This document shows positions 1 to 6,089 of a stretch of 9,912 bases of DNA, piece after piece (position 1 is the stretch's first letter; the number at the start of each line of letters is the position of its first letter). Both the position numbers and the translations under genes were made by a program. The DNA is from an uncultured Odoribacter sp. (lineage in GTDB: Bacteria; Bacteroidota; Bacteroidia; Bacteroidales; Marinifilaceae), in NCBI GenBank assembly GCA_947039985.1, contig CAMRAP010000051.1, positions 1-9,912 of the forward strand, written 5' to 3'. Under the pieces are notes generated by a model that had not been told where the DNA came from, made no database searches, and worked only from the letters and a program-made list of their open reading frames with translations.

Positions 1-53
1 GACCAACGAGCTGCTTTTGAGTCTCTTAGTGTTTTTTGAATCGTTTTAATCAT
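1..53 (-). CDS. N-terminus of a probable MFS transporter (partial, cut by window edge)
   Basis: Reading leftward from an ATG at 53-51, an open frame runs to the window edge and gives MIKTIQKTLRDSKAARW. The RDSKAARW motif right after a short basic N-terminus is, from memory, typical of the cytoplasmic start of Bacteroidota major facilitator superfamily sugar or metabolite transporters, just before the first membrane helix. A TAACTTTG promoter box at 107-100 on the same strand, about 47 bases upstream, supports a real gene start here. Only 17 codons are visible, so the family call is inferred from a short motif, and neither substrate nor full length can be stated. Confidence 0.5.
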   Translation of the reverse strand, partial: MIKTIQKTLRDSKAARW

Positions 54-80
54 TATTTTTTTATTTTAGATTTAATGAAT

Positions 81-97
81 ATCGTTAGCATAACGAT
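81..97. repeat. 7-bp perfect inverted repeat, candidate operator
   Basis: ATCGTTA (81-87) is separated by GCA from its exact reverse complement TAACGAT (91-97). The repeat lies between the -7 box (100-107) and the start codon of the leftward gene, and straddles the predicted transcription start. It could be a binding site for a dimeric regulator or a short hairpin at the 5' end of the mRNA. The role is inferred from position only. Confidence 0.4.
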
Positions 98-99
98 GC

Positions 100-107
100 C
101 AAAGTTA
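100..107 (-). promoter_or_regulatory. Bacteroidota -7 box TAACTTTG for the leftward MFS-like gene
   Basis: The plus strand reads CAAAGTTA, so the minus strand carries TAACTTTG, an exact match to the TAnnTTTG -7 consensus of Bacteroidota sigma-70 promoters. Transcription would start near 93-95, about 40 bases before the ATG at 53. No clear TTG (-33) element is seen at the expected distance. Confidence 0.5.
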
Positions 108-143
108 GAATAAATAAAGTAAAAGGTGCTTTTTAAAGCTATT

Positions 144-197
144 AAAAAGCAAACCCACCTAGTATTTTTTCGTTTCTAGGTGGGCTTGCTATTTTTT
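144..197 (-). terminator. Rho-independent terminator after the lytic transglycosylase gene
   Basis: Plus-strand arms at 149-162 and 176-189 form a 14-position stem around a 13-base loop (163-175), flanked by A and T tracts. On the plus strand one position is an A/C mismatch. In the leftward transcript the same position becomes a G-U pair, giving an unbroken stem followed by U5 (complement of 144-148). The structure is therefore best suited to ending the leftward transcript that finishes at 211, and it insulates the MFS-like gene from read-through. Confidence 0.8.
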
Positions 198-210
198 AAG
201 ATAAAGTTTA

Positions 211-1143
211 TTAGTATAGCTCTTTCTTTACTGGTATGCTGATTTGATAAGTCTTTTTGCGACTATTGTTTAAATCAGTTTTTCGTAGCCAAGGGTTAAA
301 TCGCTTGAGTGTTTTGTAGGTGATGCCTTGTGATTGTGCGAATTCTGCCCAGCTTTTAATACTTCCTTTTACCTCGACTTTTTGTGTAGGTTCAGTAAGA
401 AAGATTTTTTTTACATTGAAGTTGTATTTTTCGGGGCTATTCATGATTTGTTTCATCGCCAATATTCTAAAAACGTAGCGTTCGGTTTCTTCACCCAGTA
501 GGAGGTCGTAATAGTTCTCTTCTTTTTGAATTTTCATCTGTTTAGCTATCATAGCAGAACCACCATTATAAGCAGCGGCAGCAAGGGTCCATGTGCCAAA
601 TTTTTTGTATGCTTTTTGTAGGTATTCTGCTGCTGCCTCAGTTGAACGTTCAATATTGTAACGTTCGTCGATATCATTTGTGACTTCTAAGCCTAGCTCT
701 TTACCTGTGGCTTTCATGATTTGCCAAGCTCCAACAGCTCCAGCGGGGGAAATTGCTTTCGGATCGAGTTTACTTTCAATGACGGCAAGGTATTTGAAGT
801 CGTCAGGTACTCCATGAGCTTTTAAAATGGGCTCAATGATGGAAAATACTCGTGGTGCTATTTTTAAAATTTGAATGGTATGTGAGTGTAGATAGGTATT
901 TACAATCAACTCTTTTTTCAAGGATTCTTTGACATCATTACGCTGAATAGGTGTTGTTTCACCAGCTAGCTCTATGCTATTGGGTACGTATACGTCAGAA
1001 CTACTTGGCGTATGGTTTACAGAAACTTTTGAGGGAATATTTACTTTTTCTGTTTTATGACTTTTAGCCGAAAAAAGAATGGCGAAAATATTCAGTATAG
1101 ATACTGTGATGCAGAGGTAAATAAGAAGTTCTTTTTGTTTCAC
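211..1143 (-). CDS. Membrane-anchored lytic murein transglycosylase (SLT domain, MltD-like)
   Basis: Predicted to cleave the MurNAc-GlcNAc bond of peptidoglycan with formation of 1,6-anhydro-MurNAc, acting in the periplasm. Residues 6-25 are a hydrophobic signal/anchor; 27-75 look like a flexible linker. The SLT (Transglycosylase family 1) domain spans about 100-240. The catalytic Glu is E123 in VIESKLDP, followed by GAVGAWQIM (135-143) and AAAYNGG (189-195), all standard family motifs. The C-terminus (about 255-305) has an SWAEFAQSQGITYKTLKRFNPWL-type stretch (split here: SWAEFAQSQG, then ITYKTLKRFNPWL) resembling the short LysM-like tail of Bacteroidota MltD proteins, probably for wall binding. 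The start is GTG (1143-1141); no ATG lies nearby in frame. It sits 26 bases after the MATE gene and is last in the leftward operon. No lipobox is seen, so anchoring is probably by the N-terminal helix. The enzyme class is secure; the in vivo role is inferred. Confidence 0.9.
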   Translation of the reverse strand: MKQKELLIYLCITVSILNIFAILFSAKSHKTEKVNIPSKVSVNHTPSSSDVYVPNSIELAGETTPIQRNDVKESLKKELIVNTYLHSHTIQILKIAPRVFSIIEPILKAHGVPDDFKYLAVIESKLDPKAISPAGAVGAWQIMKATGKELGLEVTNDIDERYNIERSTEAAAEYLQKAYKKFGTWTLAAAAYNGGSAMIAKQMKIQKEENYYDLLLGEETERYVFRILAMKQIMNSPEKYNFNVKKIFLTEPTQKVEVKGSIKSWAEFAQSQGITYKTLKRFNPWLRKTDLNNSRKKTYQISIPVKKELY

Positions 1144-1144
1144 G

Positions 1145-1168
1145 ATTGTTTTATTTGTTTATTTGTTT
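1145..1168. repeat. Short 8-bp tandem repeat in the MATE/transglycosylase spacer
   Basis: ATTTGTTT occurs twice head to tail (1153-1160, 1161-1168) and is preceded by the imperfect copy ATTGTTTT (1145-1152). The repeat fills nearly all of the 26-base spacer between the MATE stop codon and the GTG start of the transglycosylase gene. A copy-number change would alter this spacing without touching either protein. Confidence 0.5.
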
Positions 1169-1169
1169 G

Positions 1170-2501
1170 TTAAATATTTTTTTGTTTCCAGCGTGCAAAT
1201 CTGATATAGGAATAGGACATTGCTCCGATTAAAAATCCGTAGGTGAATTCGCTTGTCCATACCCATTCGACCTTTGTCCCAATGTATGATGCGAAAAACC
1301 AAACAGAGAATGTATAGGCAACTAATACAATAAATTCTAGAATCAAGGCATGGGTGGTGTTTCCTGTTCCCGAGATCGACTCAAAGAAAGGGACACCAAA
1401 AGTCATTGAAATGGTAGCAAAGCAAAGAATAGCCAGTGAGGGAACGGAAGCATTAGCTAGCTGTATATCATCAGTGTATATGGATAAAACGGAGTGAGGT
1501 AAAATAAGGCTTAGTAGTAATATGGGAGCAACAATGAGTAGCCCTTGTCCTACGATTTTTAAAATAGTTGGAACAATTTCGTTTTGTTTTCCTTCACCAA
1601 TTAATCTACTGGTTAAAGTATTTGCTGTTGCACCAAATGCATGTACTGGAATCAGCATCAACATATATACACTTCGTATAATACCCGATATAGCAATGGA
1701 TTCTTCGCCCATATGCTCGACTAATGCAAAGAAGATGAACCAAGTTCCAAATGAAAAAAGTTTTTGTAGCATGGTTGGGAATGCTAATCTTAATATGGCT
1801 TTCATTAACCACCCTTCGAGTTTATGGAAATAGAATAGACTGTATTTTTTTAATGGTAATTTTGCAATAGTGTAAATAATAAAGAAGATTAGTGCTGCTA
1901 ATTCTGCTGCTACAGAAGCTATAGCAGCTCCTCCAACTCCCATTTCAGGAAATCCCCATTTTCCAAAAATCAAGACATAGTCTAAAAATATATTGACAAC
2001 TGCCATTAAGAAGGTGGTCAGACTAATGACCTTGGTGTTTGCCAATCCAATATATAAAGCTCGAAAAAGAAAATTAAAACAGACAAAAATAATACCGTAA
2101 TGTCTATAATCCATATATTCCATGGCTGCTGAATATATATTGGGCGATTGTATAACTGCTCCCAATATATCAGCTGTATAGAGATGTTGTATGAAAAATA
2201 GGATAATGGAGAGGAGGAGTACAAAGACTAGTCCGTGTTCAAAGATGACTCCGATACGTCGAAATCGCCCCTCTCCAACGCGTCTTGCAATAATGATTTG
2301 TAAACCGATGGCAAATCCCCAAGCTAAGGTGGCAAATACGTAATAGTAGATACCTGCAATCATAGAGGCTCCAAGCGCAATGTTGCTTAGTCTACCTAGA
2401 AAGGCTGTATCGGTAATGGTGATTAAAGTTTGTGCTAGGTTTCCAAATATAATTGGGTATGCAATAAGCCAAATGGCTTTATTTTTTATAGAAGTCTTCA
2501 T
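1170..2501 (-). CDS. MATE family efflux transporter (DinF/NorM-like)
   Basis: An inner-membrane multidrug and toxin extrusion antiporter of 443 residues, the usual family size with 12 membrane helices. Helix 1 carries the typical PIIFGNLAQTLITITDTAFLG-like pattern (residues about 16-36, with D31), and PEMGVGGAAIAS (185-196) is the characteristic stretch before helix 6. The two six-helix lobes show internal pseudo-symmetry: ARRVGEGR (about 72-79) in the first lobe corresponds to SRLIGEGK (298-305) in the second, at equivalent loops. The coupling ion (H+ or Na+) and substrates cannot be read from sequence. The ATG at 2501-2499 lies 7 bases after the stop of the outer-membrane protein gene, so translation is probably coupled. 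Family assignment is firm; a drug-export role is generic, and an envelope-metabolite substrate is equally possible. Confidence 0.93.
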   Translation of the reverse strand: MKTSIKNKAIWLIAYPIIFGNLAQTLITITDTAFLGRLSNIALGASMIAGIYYYVFATLAWGFAIGLQIIIARRVGEGRFRRIGVIFEHGLVFVLLLSIILFFIQHLYTADILGAVIQSPNIYSAAMEYMDYRHYGIIFVCFNFLFRALYIGLANTKVISLTTFLMAVVNIFLDYVLIFGKWGFPEMGVGGAAIASVAAELAALIFFIIYTIAKLPLKKYSLFYFHKLEGWLMKAILRLAFPTMLQKLFSFGTWFIFFALVEHMGEESIAISGIIRSVYMLMLIPVHAFGATANTLTSRLIGEGKQNEIVPTILKIVGQGLLIVAPILLLSLILPHSVLSIYTDDIQLANASVPSLAILCFATISMTFGVPFFESISGTGNTTHALILEFIVLVAYTFSVWFFASYIGTKVEWVWTSEFTYGFLIGAMSYSYIRFARWKQKNI

Positions 2502-2508
2502 ACTATCA

Positions 2509-3744
2509 TTAAAATGCTTCTGTCATATTAAAATAGATTCCCAATTTTTGACCAGGTTCTTTACCAAAGTCAAGGCGGAAATTTTTACCGGGTTGTATTT
2601 GGATTCGAAGACCAGCTCCGTAGTTTAGTTTTAATTTATTCCAATCGGCAGGGGTCTTTCCAAGTGTGCCTGTACCCACCCAGGCTACAGCTCCAAATTT
2701 AGCCCAAAACGAACCACGATCAAGGTCTTCTTTGGTCATAAACATATGGCGATATTCAACAATACCATAGGCCATTGATTTATCACGGTATTTGCCCAGT
2801 AGGTAACCTCTTAAGTCAAATGGAGAACCAAAAGAAGGTAGCTCTGTGTAGGGGACGTTGTCAAAGCCAATTTGACTTTTAACAATCCAGCCCAATGTGC
2901 TACGACGTTTAAACAGGGGTTGAAATTGTCGGTATTCGAATTCAAGTATTTCATAATTAAAGTTTCCACCTAAATATTTGCCGTACATGGTACCCATAGC
3001 ACTAAGAAGTATACCGCTAGTAGGAGTGGCAACATCATCCCTTGTGTCATATTGAAGTAGTCCACCAATTCCGATGTTATGGTATTTGTTTCCATATTTT
3101 TGTACCTGTTGGTTCATTCGCATTAATGGAGACATGTCTTTACTATAGCTATAGTTAAAGTCTATTAAGCCACCCAGATAGATATTGGGATGCACTTCCC
3201 AAACGAAACGAGGGTAGAATTGTATGTTGGATTTATGATAAGCGGTGATTGAATCTTTGCCGTATTTTTCTTGGAGTCGTTCTATTCCCTCTATTTGATT
3301 GAATCCAATACCGTAAAAAATGGAAGGTTCTGTTCGATAGCCATATTTTGTGTAGATTCGAAATTTATTTTCATTAAAAAAAAGTGTCGATCCTCCAGCA
3401 GCAACAAAGGTTCCATTTAGGGATATATTAAAGCCTATAGGTATGAATGAACGTTGGCTGATTGTGTCGGATGGATCAATTCTAAAACTCATGAGTAAAG
3501 CTCCTCCAACGCCTAATGATGCCTCTGGTGTATAAGATGGACCACCTAAAATAGAGGTCCAAACTCTTTTCTGTTCACGAATAGAGTCGCGCTTATGTTT
3601 GCGTTGGAATTGATGTAATTGTTTTTCAGTCATCTGTTTATACCCTGAAACGGTATCGATCATATCACTGATGTTGACATAATCTTGTTGTGTGAATGCT
3701 TGGGTACTTAGGAGAAGAGAGAATATGAATAATATTATTTTCAT
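2509..3744 (-). CDS. Omp85-family outer-membrane beta-barrel protein without POTRA domains (BamA/TamA-like)
   Basis: The first 19 residues are a signal peptide (hydrophobic core ILFIFSLLLS, then TQAFTQ). Residues 37-60 are a charged, probably helical stretch, and the rest is a barrel that begins around GGPSYTPEASLGVGG (67-81). Diagnostic Omp85 features are QYDTRDD...TPTSG (231-244), the lid-loop motif LRGY (311-314, the conserved RGF/Y), alternating aromatic strands, and a terminal Phe after FNMTEAF, as expected for BAM-recognised barrels. At 411 residues there is no room for POTRA repeats, so it cannot be the essential BamA (far longer). It matches the short bacterial surface antigen-type barrels common in Bacteroidota, whose function is mostly unknown. 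It is first in the leftward operon with the MATE pump and the transglycosylase. Fold assignment is strong; whether it secretes, inserts or is a passive pore is unknown. Confidence 0.85.
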   Translation of the reverse strand: MKIILFIFSLLLSTQAFTQQDYVNISDMIDTVSGYKQMTEKQLHQFQRKHKRDSIREQKRVWTSILGGPSYTPEASLGVGGALLMSFRIDPSDTISQRSFIPIGFNISLNGTFVAAGGSTLFFNENKFRIYTKYGYRTEPSIFYGIGFNQIEGIERLQEKYGKDSITAYHKSNIQFYPRFVWEVHPNIYLGGLIDFNYSYSKDMSPLMRMNQQVQKYGNKYHNIGIGGLLQYDTRDDVATPTSGILLSAMGTMYGKYLGGNFNYEILEFEYRQFQPLFKRRSTLGWIVKSQIGFDNVPYTELPSFGSPFDLRGYLLGKYRDKSMAYGIVEYRHMFMTKEDLDRGSFWAKFGAVAWVGTGTLGKTPADWNKLKLNYGAGLRIQIQPGKNFRLDFGKEPGQKLGIYFNMTEAF

Positions 3745-3856
3745 TGCGTTTTTTGTTTTCTTATCAGTTGTAATGGAGATGCAAATTTTAAAAATATTCC
3801 ATTCTTCGATAAATTCTAGTGTTAATGGGTGTTTATATTCATACGAAATACTGTGA

Positions 3857-3864
3857 CAAAGTTA
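3857..3864 (-). promoter_or_regulatory. Candidate -7 box TAACTTTG for the Omp85/MATE/transglycosylase operon
   Basis: The plus strand reads CAAAGTTA, giving an exact TAnnTTTG box on the minus strand, with predicted transcription start near 3850 and a leader of about 105 bases before the ATG at 3744. A possible TTTG lies at 3883-3880 on the minus strand, but the 15-base spacing is shorter than the usual 19-21. The long AT-rich leader shows no obvious structured RNA. Confidence 0.45.
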
Positions 3865-3961
3865 CTTCAAAAATTGTACCAAAATAGATGAATGATGTTA
3901 ATTTATACTATTTGCAACTTAATATATAGAAGAATGAGAGTCGTTTTTTAAATATAAGTGT

Positions 3962-3969
3962 TAAATTTG
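3962..3969 (+). promoter_or_regulatory. Candidate -7 box TAAATTTG for the yqeY operon
   Basis: TAAATTTG matches TAnnTTTG and lies 70 bases before the ATG of yqeY. No TTG element is present at the normal -33 distance, so this is a moderate candidate. The box overlaps the perfect palindrome ATTTGCAAAT at 3965-3974. Confidence 0.35.
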
Positions 3970-4039
3970 CAAATGAGCTTTTTGTTTTAATAGAAAGTGT
4001 ATAATAATTTGAATATTAATAATCTAAAATATTTATCTG

Positions 4040-4492
4040 ATGACGATAGAAGAACAAGTTAGTGATGGTATAAAAACTGCTATGAAATCACGTGATAAAG
4101 TGCGACTTGAAACCATGCGTAATATCAAAAAAGTGATATTAGAAGCAAAAACAAAGCCGGGAGCAAGCGATGAAATTAATGATGCTGAATGTATTAAAAT
4201 CATTCAAAAACTGGCAAAGCAAGGAAGAGATTCATCTGAAATTTATAAAGAGCAAGGAAGAGAAGAGTTGTATGAGCTGGAAATAGCACAGGTTGCAGTA
4301 CTTGAAGAATTCTTACCAAAGCAATTGAGCGAAGTTGAATTGACAGAGGCATTGAAAGAGATCATTGTATCCTTAGGTGTGGTTTCTCCTCAAGATATGG
4401 GTAAGGTGATGGGAGCTGCAACAAAGCAATTGGCCGGATTGGCAGATGGAAAAGCAATATCTGCAAAAGTAAGGGAACTATTGACCGCATAG
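4040..4492 (+). CDS. yqeY: GatB/YqeY domain-containing protein
   Basis: A 150-residue YqeY-family protein, standard length for the family. The N-terminal helical part contains RDKVRLETMRNIK (18-30) and QGRDSSEIYKEQGREEL (61-77), both typical. The C-terminal part has the FLPKQLSE segment (91-98), MGKVMGA (120-126) and LADGKAISAKVRELL (134-148), which correspond to the tail domain of GatB that contacts tRNA in the Asp/Glu-tRNA amidotransferase. YqeY itself is not an amidotransferase; a tRNA- or aminoacylation-related role is inferred from that similarity and the biochemical function is unsettled. It acts in the cytoplasm. The ATG at 4040 has no Shine-Dalgarno, which is normal in this phylum. 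It is the first gene of a probable rightward operon, 22 bases before the LysO genes. In many Bacteroidales, from memory, yqeY follows ftsZ; here it does not. Confidence 0.9.
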   Translation: MTIEEQVSDGIKTAMKSRDKVRLETMRNIKKVILEAKTKPGASDEINDAECIKIIQKLAKQGRDSSEIYKEQGREELYELEIAQVAVLEEFLPKQLSEVELTEALKEIIVSLGVVSPQDMGKVMGAATKQLAGLADGKAISAKVRELLTA

Positions 4493-4514
4493 AGCGTTGT
4501 GAAATTGGTGAAGG

Positions 4515-4781
4515 ATGTTTGAGATTATCGGTATTATGATAGTAGGGATATTGGTCGGGTACGCATGTAGAAATCAGAAAATGGCTTTCTTGTCGAAAGC
4601 CATTATGATTGCTATTTGCATGCTGCTGTTATCCTTGGGTATTGTGGTGGGGAATAATAAATCGATTCTGAATAATTTGGATACGATTGGTTGGCAATCC
4701 TTTGTATTGTGTTTTGGTGCAGTCTTGGGGAGTGTGTTGTTAGCTAGTGTTGTTTACCATTTTTTCTTTAAGAATAAATAA
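4515..4781 (+). CDS. LysO-type lysine exporter, N-terminal half (DUF340)
   Basis: An 88-residue membrane protein with three predicted helices (about 3-18, 27-46 and 60-84). It corresponds to the first three helices of E. coli LysO (YbjE), the inner-membrane L-lysine exporter: the stretch LLLSLGIVVGNN (37-48) and the following loop align by eye with the E. coli MGISLAF region. The partner half is encoded 19 bases downstream in a different reading frame. Together the two make about 288 residues, close to the 299 of the single E. coli protein, and the break falls in the loop between helices 3 and 4. The two-protein arrangement is, as far as I recall, usual in Bacteroidota rather than a mutation. 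Lysine specificity is carried over from the family and not proven here. The ATG is preceded by a purine-rich GGTGAAGG, a possible weak ribosome-binding site. Confidence 0.8.
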   Translation: MFEIIGIMIVGILVGYACRNQKMAFLSKAIMIAICMLLLSLGIVVGNNKSILNNLDTIGWQSFVLCFGAVLGSVLLASVVYHFFFKNK

Positions 4782-4800
4782 TTATTATAACTAATACAGC

Positions 4801-5403
4801 GTGAAGGGAAGTTTTATAATTGTGGCTTTTTTTATATTGGGGGTACAATTAGCACATTGGGGTTTGTTGCCTATTGAGTGGGTTGAAAACGACTTTAGTG
4901 TGTATATTCTTTATGTATTGATGTTTTTGGTGGGTGTGAGCCTAGGTTATGATACTAAATCTCTAAAGGCATTGAAAACCTTAGATGTAAAGATTTTCTT
5001 AGTTCCTATTGCTACGATTATTGGTTCTATTCTCGGAAGTTTTTTGGTTAGTTTTTTACTGTCAGAGCGGACATTAGCAGAGTGTTTGGCTGTTGGGTGT
5101 GGTTTTGGATATTATTCATTGACCTCTATTTTGGTGACAGAATACTTGGGTGCAGAGATGGGAACAATAGCTTTACTAGCTAATATTTTTCGCGAGCTAC
5201 TATGCTTACTATTTGCTCCTCTATTGGTTTATTGGTTTGGGAAATTAGCCCCCATTTGTGCAGGAGGGGCAACAAGTGAGGATACGACTCTACCTATTAT
5301 TACTAAATTTTCTGGAAAAGAATATGTTGTCATTGCTATCTTTCATGGATTTATATTAGACTTAGCCGTTCCTATTTTAGTACCATTTTTTTCAAAGTTG
5401 TGA
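4801..5403 (+). CDS. lysO: LysO family lysine exporter, C-terminal (major) part
   Basis: A 200-residue multi-helix inner-membrane protein equivalent to residues of about 100-299 of E. coli LysO. Clear matches include CGFGYYSLTSILVTEYLG (100-117), FRELLCLLFAP (130-140), GGATSEDTTLP (155-165) and the ending HGFILDLAVPILVPFF (182-197). D161 in the SEDTTLP motif aligns with Asp261 of E. coli LysO, an intramembrane acidic residue that I recall as required for export; another Asp, D187, lies in the last helix. The start is GTG at 4801: an in-frame stop at 4792-4794 and no ATG before 4921 leave it as the only sensible choice, and MKGSFIIVAFF fits the family N-terminus. It should work with the small upstream subunit to expel lysine or toxic analogues. 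No lysine riboswitch is visible upstream. Confidence 0.87.
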   Translation: MKGSFIIVAFFILGVQLAHWGLLPIEWVENDFSVYILYVLMFLVGVSLGYDTKSLKALKTLDVKIFLVPIATIIGSILGSFLVSFLLSERTLAECLAVGCGFGYYSLTSILVTEYLGAEMGTIALLANIFRELLCLLFAPLLVYWFGKLAPICAGGATSEDTTLPIITKFSGKEYVVIAIFHGFILDLAVPILVPFFSKL

Positions 5404-5421
5404 TCTAAATAATTTAATGGT

Positions 5422-6039
5422 ATGCAACAAATAAAAATTATTTTAATTGGACTATTCATCGTACTATGTGTTGGATGTGGAGAAAAGCAAGGAAAAGAAA
5501 ACTTTCGCTATTTTCAGAACTATCAACGTACTTTTAATGATTTGCATGCAAGGCATTTGAAAGTTGCTAAGCAGTGGGGGATTACCCCTATTACTAGTGA
5601 TGATGATTTTGAAGAACAAGAGGATGAATTATCTGAAATTACTTCATGTCGTTATTACGAAGTGGATGAGTTAACACACTCTATATCTTACCTTGTTCCG
5701 CGTGCAGAAGAAATTTTGGAGACTATAGGGAGTAATTTTCGAGATTCATTGGATGAAAAAGGATTACCCGATCGAAAGGTGATAGTGACAAGTGTTTTAA
5801 GAACAAGAGGATTGGTGAAAAAATTACAGAAAAAGAATATCAATGCAAGTTCAAATTCCACCCATGTGTATGGCACTACATTTGATATCGCTTATGCTCG
5901 TTATAAAGGAGCTAAAAAGGACGAAGTGGATAAATTGAAAACAGTTTTAGCAGAGGTGTTGAATGATTTGCGAAAGGAAAAGAAATGTTATGTCCTTTAT
6001 GAATTAAAACAAGCTTGTTTCCATATCACAGTGCGGTAA
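5422..6039 (+). CDS. DUF5715 family lipoprotein with a peptidase M15-like zinc site
   Basis: A 205-residue secreted protein. Residues 3-18 are a hydrophobic signal ending VGCG, with C19 the likely lipidated cysteine, so it is probably membrane-anchored in the periplasm or at the outer membrane. Residues 50-75 are acidic and probably flexible. From 120 on it resembles the LAS/M15 metallopeptidase fold: VTSVLRT (122-128) matches the SxxR motif, STHVYGTTFDIAY (146-158) matches SxHxxGxAxD with zinc ligands H148 and D155, and CFHITV (199-204) supplies the third ligand H201. The Glu three residues before the last His, found in VanX/VanY-type enzymes, is absent (A198). Enzymes of the M15A and MepK type also lack it there, so activity is still possible. 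The substrate is probably a peptidoglycan peptide. It lies 18 bases after lysO and is last in the operon. Fold inferred from motifs; function unproven. Confidence 0.75.
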   Translation: MQQIKIILIGLFIVLCVGCGEKQGKENFRYFQNYQRTFNDLHARHLKVAKQWGITPITSDDDFEEQEDELSEITSCRYYEVDELTHSISYLVPRAEEILETIGSNFRDSLDEKGLPDRKVIVTSVLRTRGLVKKLQKKNINASSNSTHVYGTTFDIAYARYKGAKKDEVDKLKTVLAEVLNDLRKEKKCYVLYELKQACFHITVR

Positions 6040-6054
6040 TTTGAAAAAATGTAC

Positions 6055-6062
6055 TACCTTTG
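6055..6062 (+). promoter_or_regulatory. Bacteroidota -7 box TACCTTTG for ychF
   Basis: TACCTTTG is an exact TAnnTTTG match placed 16 bases after the stop of the upstream lipoprotein gene. It predicts a transcription start near 6068 and a leader of about 20 bases before the ychF ATG. The nearest TTTG upstream (6040-6043) is too close to be a standard -33 element. Confidence 0.6.
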
Positions 6063-6089
6063 TGATTCAATTTAATATACTTTATTTTT

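Larger units (their letters stand above)
3745..4039. other. Divergent intergenic region (no gene found)
   Basis: These 295 AT-rich bases separate the leftward Omp85 gene from the rightward yqeY gene. I see no convincing small coding sequence, tRNA, or riboswitch-like structure. It holds candidate -7 boxes for each direction (3857-3864 minus, 3962-3969 plus) and two copies of ATTTGCAA (3910-3917 and 3965-3972), the second within the palindrome ATTTGCAAAT. Confidence 0.6.

Noticed and set aside
1522..1833. 103-codon open frame on the plus strand, opposite the MATE gene
   Set aside because: It lies wholly antisense to a well-supported transporter gene, has no recognisable domain, and its composition is what the reverse of hydrophobic codons gives.
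1606..2224. Two 68-codon minus-strand frames inside the MATE gene (1606-1812 and 2018-2224)
   Set aside because: Same-strand out-of-frame shadows of the MATE coding sequence, without domain or spacing evidence.
2380..2628. 82-codon plus-strand frame across the MATE/Omp85 junction
   Set aside because: Antisense to two real genes, no promoter box, no recognisable family.
4493..4800. Possible lysine riboswitch controlling the LysO genes
   Set aside because: No room for the roughly 170-base aptamer in the spacers, and nothing resembling its conserved helices in the region before yqeY.
4782..4800. Frameshift breaking a single lysO gene
   Set aside because: Both halves have their own start and stop separated by a 19-base spacer with in-frame stops, the break is in a loop, and two-protein LysO is the expected form in this phylum.
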